A stretch of DNA of 46,464 bases from Delftia tsuruhatensis NBRC 16741 (lineage in GTDB: Bacteria; Pseudomonadota; Gammaproteobacteria; Burkholderiales; Burkholderiaceae_C). Under the pieces are notes generated by a model, which did not search any database, was not told the origin of the DNA, and worked only from the letters and a program-made list of their open reading frames with translations. The stretch lies in assembly GCF_001571325.1 (NCBI RefSeq), contig NZ_BCTO01000070.1, forward strand, positions 1-46,464, read 5' to 3'. Positions 41,511-46,464 of this stretch are shown here, one piece after another (the first letter of the stretch is position 1; each line of letters opens with the position of its first letter). The translations under genes were made by a program, and so were the position numbers.

Positions 41511-42551
41511 TTACTGCCCGAATTGACCAAGCCCAGGGGGAGGCGGCACTGCGTTAATCCAGCAACCGGGGCTTTCGCTATCGAAAAAATCTACCTGAAC
41601 AGGTCCAAGATCATCTTGAATGACTTGATACACGTAATTGCAGTAGACCTGATCACCACGGAATACAGAGACCGCCACCCGCCGAATTCCGGTCCCACGC
41701 ATCCGCTGCAGCAGATGCCGGTCATGCTCCCCGAGTCCCCAACCGAACAGCGTCAACGTGAATCGCTGCGACGTGAGCACCTCGCGGTACACCGTGGCCA
41801 GATAGTAGCTATTCTGGATCGAGGACACCTTCTGCTGCATCGTTCCCTCGCTGACAAACAGCGGCACGACTTGCTCGCTGCGCCACGCCTGCAGGATCGC
41901 CTCCAGCAAGCCCGCTCCTGCACTATGGATCTTGAGCTCCTGTTCCACAGCGTTGCGGCATAGAGCCAAGTTTCCATGGGGATAGAACACCAATGTGTTG
42001 GTTCGCTCCCGATAGGGCTCACGGAACCTCTGCCACGCATCATTGAAGGCGCCGTGTGCGCCGTTCCCGAGGAAGCAATCCTTGAACAGATGTCCGTCTT
42101 GGACATTGAGCCCATAGGTCATAGTCCAATAGACCAGCAAGTCGTAGTTCAGCGAAATGACCGTGTCGAACCCCTTCAGGAACTGGTACATGCTGGGCAA
42201 TCGGCCACTCACCAGATCATATTCAGGATGCACATTCCGAACGGCTTGAATCAAACACTCTCTGACGTTCAGGTAGGCCTGATGCGTGCGATGGTCTGGT
42301 ATCTCCAGCGACTTGTTGACGTTGGACGCCTGCCAGACCAGGCGAAGAATCAGCTCAAAGTCGGATGTTCCGAAAAAGCGAAAGAGGCGATTTACATCAT
42401 CGGCGAGCAATCCCGTTCGCTGGGCATGCTCCAGCAATGAGCCGTAGCCGAAGCTGGGCGAGACAGCCATGCTCGCTCCGTTGCCCAGAAGAATCGTTCC
42501 TTGTTGGTAGTTGGGCGCAATCTGCGTCCACTGCGCGATGGGGTATGGCAT
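41511..42551 (-). CDS. DUF4917 / SIR2-like NAD-binding protein (cargo)
   Basis: 346 aa with a SIR2-like Rossmann core: GNGAS (23-27, ILLGNGASMAV), SLNYD with N135-Y136-D137, H192-G193 (VFYPHGN) and a C-terminal GWGLGEHDRHLL (270-281). These correspond to the NAD-binding and catalytic Asn/His positions of SIR2-family enzymes; several prokaryotic SIR2 proteins are NADases that kill phage-infected cells. Best match from memory is the DUF4917 family. ATG at 42551 behind AAGGAGGAG. Its composition is more AT-rich than the backbone, so it is probably separate defence cargo. Confidence 0.75.
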   Translation of the reverse strand: MPYPIAQWTQIAPNYQQGTILLGNGASMAVSPSFGYGSLLEHAQRTGLLADDVNRLFRFFGTSDFELILRLVWQASNVNKSLEIPDHRTHQAYLNVRECLIQAVRNVHPEYDLVSGRLPSMYQFLKGFDTVISLNYDLLVYWTMTYGLNVQDGHLFKDCFLGNGAHGAFNDAWQRFREPYRERTNTLVFYPHGNLALCRNAVEQELKIHSAGAGLLEAILQAWRSEQVVPLFVSEGTMQQKVSSIQNSYYLATVYREVLTSQRFTLTLFGWGLGEHDRHLLQRMRGTGIRRVAVSVFRGDQVYCNYVYQVIQDDLGPVQVDFFDSESPGCWINAVPPPPGLGQFGQ

Positions 42552-42773
42552 CCCTGGCTCCTCCTTGTTGTTCGATTACATGATGACATTTTCGGGAGTG
42601 ATCAAGGACTCATAACCTGCAAGTACCGCGGATAGGTCACTCGTGCCCCGTTTTCAGTCTGCCGCGGCTGCACGCTTCGCAGTACCCCAGGGGAAAGCCC
42701 TGCGGGCTATCCCCGCCGCGCGCAGCTTGAACACCGCCGAACCGGCTGAGCCTTGCCAGCGCAGGCGCACACG
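42552..42773. other. Intergenic, SIR2-like / XRE
   Basis: 222 bp. The left end is AT-rich and should carry the promoter of the SIR2-like gene (leftward). The right part (about 42655-42750) contains words shared with the 40.2-kb region (CCCCGCCGCGC, ACCGCCGAACCGGC). Confidence 0.45.
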
Positions 42774-43067
42774 CTAGAGCGTGCCACCCTTCTTCGTCAC
42801 CATCTCCAGTTCCTGCCGCACCTGCGCCAGCAACTGGTCGGCCTGCCCCAGGTCCTTGCCGGCATAGGCCAGCGTCAGCAGCGTGAGCGGGTGGACCTCC
42901 ATGACGTCGCACAGCTCGGCGAGCTTGTTCAGCGTCGGGCTTTTCATGTCACGCTCCAGCGTGCTCATGTAGGTGCGGCTGGAGACGTCGGAGAACGCCT
43001 CCTGGCTCAATCCACGCGCTTTCCTGATGGTCTTTAGTGCCTCCGACAATGTATGTTTCGCTGCCAA
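42774..43067 (-). CDS. XRE-family HTH regulator
   Basis: A 97-aa repressor-like protein with an HTH_3 fold in residues 8-65 (LKTIRKARGLSQEAFSDVSSRTYMSTLERDMKSPTLNKLAELCDVM). The start is TTG at 43067 with GGGGAGA upstream; no ATG fits. It is divergent from the DUF2958 gene, across a region with a CTATAG pair, a likely operator. Confidence 0.85.
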   Translation of the reverse strand: MAAKHTLSEALKTIRKARGLSQEAFSDVSSRTYMSTLERDMKSPTLNKLAELCDVMEVHPLTLLTLAYAGKDLGQADQLLAQVRQELEMVTKKGGTL

Positions 43068-43290
43068 CCCTGGATCTCCCCAAAATCCAAGATGACAGCC
43101 GATTGAGTTCTATAGGGCTACAATCTATAGTGTTCGTCTATGCCGATCTGCCGCTTTCGTGCTTTACGGAAATCCGTATCTGCGGCTTCGCACAGAAGCG
43201 CAAAGCCGCTTCTGTGTCTTTGCGCCAACCCGCCGATACGGTTCTGCGCTTTCACGCTTCAGCGGCTTTGTGCGAATGAGGGGGTAACCC
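43068..43290. promoter_or_regulatory. Divergent XRE / DUF2958 region with operator pair and palindromes
   Basis: Two CTATAG palindromes at 43110-43115 and 43125-43130 (15 bp apart) fit an XRE operator near its own promoter. Further right, TACGGA-AA-TCCGTA (43165-43178) and CACAGAAGCG...CGCTTCTGTG (43191-43216, 10-bp perfect stem) form two more dyads. Confidence 0.5.
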
Positions 43291-43638
43291 GTGGACCGAC
43301 TCATCACCGAGGACGAGCGCAGGCAACTGCTGGAGCACGGCGCGGTTCGCGCTGCCGGCCAGGCCATCGACCCGCAGCCCGTCGTGCGGCTCTTCACCCC
43401 GGACGCACACGCCACCTGGCTGCTGGCTTCGCTCAACCCGGCCGATGGCGACACGGCCTACGGGCTGATCGACTTGGGGATCGGCATGCCCGAGCTGGGC
43501 GAGATCAAGCTGTCCGACCTCGCCTCCATCGTCGGGCCGCGCCGGCAGCCCGTGATGCGGGATCGGTATTTCCGGGCGGCACGCACGCTGTCGGCGTACA
43601 CCCGGCTGGCCCAGGAGAACGGTTCCATCCTCGATTGA
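43291..43638 (+). CDS. DUF2958 domain protein (element backbone)
   Basis: 115 aa. GTG start at 43291 (VDRLITEDERRQLLEHG) with GAGGGGG upstream. The central VVRLFTPDAHATWLLASLNPADGDTAYGLIDLG stretch is the DUF2958 signature. Common on Tn4371-type ICEs and conjugative plasmids; function unknown. Confidence 0.87.
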   Translation: MDRLITEDERRQLLEHGAVRAAGQAIDPQPVVRLFTPDAHATWLLASLNPADGDTAYGLIDLGIGMPELGEIKLSDLASIVGPRRQPVMRDRYFRAARTLSAYTRLAQENGSILD

Positions 43639-43983
43639 GCGGTTCGCGCCACGGCCAAACCGGGCGCATAGAGGCTATTTGGGTCTTACTTCAGACCTGT
43701 CAGGTCTTAGTCGGCACTGTTGCACCAAACCGGTGCCACTCTGGCGAAACCGGCCATGACGCAGCGCGCGTCATGGGGCACGGTGGATGGCGCAGGAGGC
43801 GGCATTTCCTCGCACGCCACCGTCGCATTCAGACGATCCGCACAACAGACGGTGTTGCATTTCGTCTTGACACGCAAGTTACCAATCTACCATCTTATTC
43901 ACGAATGGATGCTAGTTTGATGCGGTGACGTTGGCGTGCGGAACCGGTGACGGCTTTCCTGCGGTTTCAAGGGAGCTTGCGTC
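43639..43983. other. Intergenic region with two perfect palindromes
   Basis: 345 bp without a gene. AGACCT-GTC-AGGTCT lies at 43693-43707 and CCATGACGC-AGCGC-GCGTCATGG at 43754-43776 (9-bp stem). A TTGACA at 43867-43872 could be a -35 for the DUF2285 gene, but the -10 is unclear. The SD before 43984 is GGGAG. Confidence 0.5.
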
Positions 43984-44757
43984 ATGGCCGAGCCGCATCA
44001 CCTTGCGCACTGGTATCCAACAGCGGCGTATCTCTACGTCCTGTACCTGGACGCGCTCGCGCTGGCCTGGGAGTACCTGCGCCGCCATCCCGACTACCGG
44101 CTCGACTGGCTGCGCCACCATCACCGGCAACCCACACACCAGGCCGCACAGCACGCGGCGCGCCGCTGGGGCCTGCGCCTGCTGGAAGACCCGGCCCTGG
44201 ATGCGCGCGACGCGCATCCGGCCTGGCTGCCCGGCCACGATGCTGTGGTGCAGCTCCATCCCGATGCCGATCCGCCGCCCGAGGCGGCGGCCTTCGCGTT
44301 CTGGAGCATTCCCGGCCACAAGCAACTGCTGCATGACGGCAAAGGGCTAGCGCTGATCGCGCGCGGCCCTGGCCATTGCGCGCGCTTCGCGCTGGCGCCC
44401 GGCCTGGAGGACGGCATGGCGGTCGCCTATGCCCACCGCGGCCGTGGCGCTCCGCATGTGCCTGATACGCCGGCCCCGATGGCCCGGCCCCGGCCACCGC
44501 CTGCGGCGCTGCTGGAGCTGCACACCTTGCAGGCGCTCGACGCGACCCTGGCGGGCGCGTCCTTGCGCGAGGTGGCCGAGGGTCTGTTCGGTGCCGATGC
44601 CGTGGCCGCCGACTGGCACGCGGATGGCGACCTGCGCGCCCGCGTGCGCCGCCTGGCGCGCCGGGGCGATGCGCTGATGCGCGGCGGCTATCGCCGCCTA
44701 GCACAGCTCCCCCCGCTTGAGAAGGGACGTTTTGAAGGGGACGCAAAACGTCCCTGA
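43984..44757 (+). CDS. DUF2285-family protein (DUF6499 + DUF2285, element backbone)
   Basis: 257 aa. The N-terminal part (HWYPTAAYLYVLYLDALALAWEYLRRHPDYR) matches the DUF6499 type. The C-terminal 90 residues are DUF2285, with LHTLQALDATLAGASLREVAEGLFG and an Arg-rich RVRRLARRGDALMRGGYRRL helix pair that looks DNA-binding. Such proteins sit next to repA in Tn4371-like elements and may be transcription factors. ATG at 43984. Confidence 0.85.
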   Translation: MAEPHHLAHWYPTAAYLYVLYLDALALAWEYLRRHPDYRLDWLRHHHRQPTHQAAQHAARRWGLRLLEDPALDARDAHPAWLPGHDAVVQLHPDADPPPEAAAFAFWSIPGHKQLLHDGKGLALIARGPGHCARFALAPGLEDGMAVAYAHRGRGAPHVPDTPAPMARPRPPPAALLELHTLQALDATLAGASLREVAEGLFGADAVAADWHADGDLRARVRRLARRGDALMRGGYRRLAQLPPLEKGRFEGDAKRP

Positions 44758-44840
44758 GCAGCAGAGCTTCGTTTTCTGAGACTGCCTCCATCCGGTTGCG
44801 CTCTGTGGCCGGAGCTTTGAAAGCTATGGAGGTACACCCC

Positions 44841-45131
44841 ATGCGTCCTGCTCCCCTGCGGCCTGCCGCCGCTCCCGCAACTGCTTCGACCGCTGCCGCG
44901 CAGCCGCAGCGCTATCTCACCAACGACGAAGCCGCCGACTACCTGCGGCTGTCGCCGCGCACGCTGGAGAAACAACGCGTGCTGGGTGGCGGCCCCAAGT
45001 TCCGCAAGTTCGGCCGGCGCGTGATGTACGCCGTGGCCGACCTCGATGCCTGGGCCGCCGAGCGCAGCTTCGAAAGCACCTCCGATCCCGAGTACGCCGA
45101 GCACCATGCGGCGGACACCCGTGCGCGCTGA
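44841..45131 (+). CDS. AlpA/MerR-like helix-turn-helix protein
   Basis: 96 aa. After an Ala/Pro-rich start, YLTNDEAADYLRLSPRTLEKQRVLGGGPKFRKFGRRVMYAVADLDAWAAER is the excisionase/AlpA-type winged HTH. ATG at 44841 with GGAGG at 44828-44832, spacing 8; upstream starts at 44796 (TTG) and 44826 (ATG) have weaker sites. It lies 26 bp before repA. Probably a regulator of replication or excision. Confidence 0.85.
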   Translation: MRPAPLRPAAAPATASTAAAQPQRYLTNDEAADYLRLSPRTLEKQRVLGGGPKFRKFGRRVMYAVADLDAWAAERSFESTSDPEYAEHHAADTRAR

Positions 45132-45157
45132 TCGCTGGCACGCGCCCGGCCATCGCC

Positions 45158-46018
45158 ATGTCCCGCCCTGCGCTGCCGTCCCGGCAGCGGCTATCGCAAG
45201 AACGCGAACAGCTCGACCTGTTCCGCGCCTTGCCGGGCGACATGGCGCCGCGCGACAGCCAGGACCTGATGGCCTTTCCGTTCTTCTCGCTGGCGAAGTC
45301 GCGGCGCACGGCGCCGATCGACTTCCAAGCCAGCGGCGTGACGATCCGCGTGGAGGGCACGCAAGAGCACGGCATCGCCACCATCTGGGATGCGGACGTG
45401 CTGATCTGGGCCGCCAGCCAGATCGTGGAAGCGCGCGACGCGGGCCTGCGCCCGTCGCGGCTGATGCAGGCCACACCCTACGAGATCCTGCGCTTCATCG
45501 GGCGCGGTACGTCGCTGCGCGACTACCAGCGCCTCAAGGCGGCCTTGGATCGCTTGCAGTCCACCACGGTGGCCACGTCGATCCGCGAGACCACGGGAAG
45601 GCGTCTGCACCGCTTCTCGTGGATCAACGAGTGGAAGGAGCTGGCCGACGCCCGCGGCACGCCGCTGGGCATCGAGCTGATCCTGCCGGACTGGTTCTAT
45701 GGTGGCGTGCTGGATGCGGCACTGGTGCTGACCATCGATGCGGGGTATTTCCGGCTGACGGGTGGCATCGAGCGCTGGCTATACCGCCTGGTGCGCAAGC
45801 ACGGCGGGCACCAGCCCGGCGGCTGGCAGTTCGATTTCCGGCACCTGCACCGCAAGTCGGGCAGCACGGCGAAGCCCTACGACTTCGCCTGCGACCTTCG
45901 CGCGCTGGTCGCGCGGCAGTCGCTGCCCGGCTATGTCCTGGGCATCGAGCGGATGGACGGAGTCGAGCTGCTGACGTTCCGCCCGGTGCGTCCCGTGCCG
46001 TGGCCGGCACGGGGATAA
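45158..46018 (+). CDS. repA: Replication initiator protein A (plasmid RepA/RPA family)
   Basis: 286 aa. The family pattern is clear: LMAFPFFSLAKSRRTAPIDF, IATIWDADVLIWAASQIVEA, TPYEILRFIGRGTS..DYQRLKAALDRLQSTTVATSI and YRLVRKHGGHQ. Such initiators bind iterons and recruit the host replisome. Three iterons lie immediately downstream. On an ICE it should support autonomous maintenance of the excised circle. ATG at 45158, without a strong SD, probably coupled to the preceding HTH gene. Confidence 0.9.
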   Translation: MSRPALPSRQRLSQEREQLDLFRALPGDMAPRDSQDLMAFPFFSLAKSRRTAPIDFQASGVTIRVEGTQEHGIATIWDADVLIWAASQIVEARDAGLRPSRLMQATPYEILRFIGRGTSLRDYQRLKAALDRLQSTTVATSIRETTGRRLHRFSWINEWKELADARGTPLGIELILPDWFYGGVLDAALVLTIDAGYFRLTGGIERWLYRLVRKHGGHQPGGWQFDFRHLHRKSGSTAKPYDFACDLRALVARQSLPGYVLGIERMDGVELLTFRPVRPVPWPARG

Positions 46019-46042
46019 ACGGTGCGAAGCCTGTGGACGAGC

Positions 46043-46106
46043 TCGTGCTATCAGGCGTGCCAGGTCTCGTGCTATCAGGCGTGGGACTATCGTGCTATCA
46101 GGCGTG
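46043..46106 (+). repeat. Three iterons of the element replication origin
   Basis: Three identical 17-bp copies of TCGTGCTATCAGGCGTG at 46043-46059, 46067-46083 and 46090-46106, with starts 24 and 23 bp apart (about two helical turns). They lie 24 bp after repA. Confidence 0.9.
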
Positions 46107-46149
46107 TCATTCGCCCGCAAAGCCAATGCTGGCACGGGTTTCGGCCTCC

Positions 46150-46190
46150 CTTAACTTCCCTAACTTAAATGCTCTAACTTCTAGTAGAAG
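46150..46190 (+). other. AT-rich segment next to the iterons (possible unwinding element)
   Basis: TAACTT occurs at 46152, 46161 and 46175 in a locally AT-rich stretch 45 bp downstream of the last iteron, as expected for the melting region of an iteron origin. Confidence 0.6.
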
Positions 46191-46271
46191 CACCGCGCCT
46201 CGGTGGACAACCGCCGCGCGGGCAGAAACGCAGCAGCAACAGCCGCGCTTTCCAACGCGGAGGGCTAGGCC

Positions 46272-46464
46272 ATGATCGTCGCGCTGCTCAACCAGAAAGG
46301 CGGCGTGGGCAAGACCACGCTCGCCACCCACATTGCCGGCGAGCTGGCGATGCGCGGCCAGCATGTCGTGCTGCTGGACGCCGACCCGCAAGGTTCATCG
46401 CTGGACTGGACACAGCGTAGAAGCCAGCAAGGTCTGCCACGGCTGTTCAGCGCCGTGGGCCTGG
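46272..46464 (+). CDS. parA: ParA-family partition ATPase, N-terminal part (cut by window edge)
   Basis: The first 64 codons of a Walker-type partition ATPase: MIVALLNQKGGVGKTTLATH with deviant Walker A KGGVGKTT, then VVLLDADPQGSSLDW (A'-motif). ATG at 46272. With repA and the iterons it forms the replication/partition module of the element. Confidence 0.95.
   Translation, partial: MIVALLNQKGGVGKTTLATHIAGELAMRGQHVVLLDADPQGSSLDWTQRRSQQGLPRLFSAVGL

Larger units (their letters stand above)
27228..46464. mobile_element. Tn4371-family integrative and conjugative element, left part
   Basis: From the integrase to the window end the gene content (integrase, cargo, DUF932, ParB-like, DUF736, XRE, DUF2958, DUF2285, AlpA-like HTH, RepA, ParA) follows the maintenance half of Tn4371-type ICEs. 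Transfer genes (TraF/TraR/VirD2/TraG/Trb) would be expected to the right. Cargo sits between integrase and DUF932 (28.6-35.2 kb) and between the small protein and DUF2958 (39.2-42.6 kb). Cargo genes are visibly more AT-rich than the backbone. Confidence 0.85.

Noticed and set aside
1..46464. CRISPR arrays, tRNA or rRNA genes, and insertion-sequence transposases
   Set aside because: I looked for regularly spaced repeats, cloverleaf-type sequences and transposase motifs and saw none.

Overview
The window is chromosomal DNA of a high-GC betaproteobacterium, most likely a member of the Comamonadaceae such as Delftia, Comamonas or Acidovorax. This rests on the dnaA-dnaN-gyrB / rpmH-rnpA-yidD-yidC arrangement, a Czc-type efflux operon, a Bug-type (tripartite tricarboxylate) receptor, and a GC-rich hairpin repeat that I recall from that family. 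It has two halves: core chromosome (1 to about 27.2 kb) and the left part of an integrated conjugative element (about 27.3 kb to the end).

Core half. The left edge holds the 5' end of rdgC (minus strand), a Spy/CpxP-like periplasmic protein and a PagL-type lipid A deacylase. A 1.5-kb gene-free stretch (1856-3332) follows. Its AT-rich first 650 bp carry three perfect DnaA boxes, several near-matches and two TAC-triplet arrays resembling DnaA-trio unwinding elements, so it is a strong replication-origin candidate about 20 kb from dnaA. Next come dinG, an RND heavy-metal efflux operon with its two-component system (adaptor, pump, outer-membrane factor, response regulator, kinase), a YkgJ-type cysteine-cluster protein, and a small catabolic locus (MaoC hydratase and Bug receptor, divergent from LysR and a class III CoA-transferase). 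The replication block gyrB-dnaN-dnaA (minus) faces away from the overlapping rpmH-rnpA-yidD-yidC operon (plus).

Element half. Just after the yidC terminator, where mnmE usually follows, lies a tyrosine integrase and then genes typical of the Tn4371 family of integrative conjugative elements: DUF932, ParB-like, a small protein, DUF736, XRE regulator, DUF2958, DUF2285, AlpA-like HTH, RepA and ParA (cut by the window end). Downstream of repA, three 17-bp iterons at 23-24 bp spacing are followed by an AT-rich stretch with repeated TAACTT, the layout of an iteron replicon. The conjugation genes lie beyond the window.

Cargo. Between integrase and DUF932 is a probable defence island: a DUF1016/YhcG PDDEXK nuclease co-transcribed with the integrase, then, on the minus strand, a RES-domain protein with a zinc-binding HEPN-like N-terminus, an ABC-type ATPase with a CPLC zinc motif and a PrrC/RloC-like C-terminus, and an HNH endonuclease. 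The ATPase plus HNH order recalls Septu (PtuA/PtuB). The ATPase's C-terminal R-x3-E...H motif recalls anticodon nucleases. A second cargo site holds a SIR2-like DUF4917 protein, and a third an unrecognised 222-aa protein behind a good sigma-70 promoter overlapped by operator-like repeats. The ATPase/HNH/RES trio is the best candidate for a little-described system.
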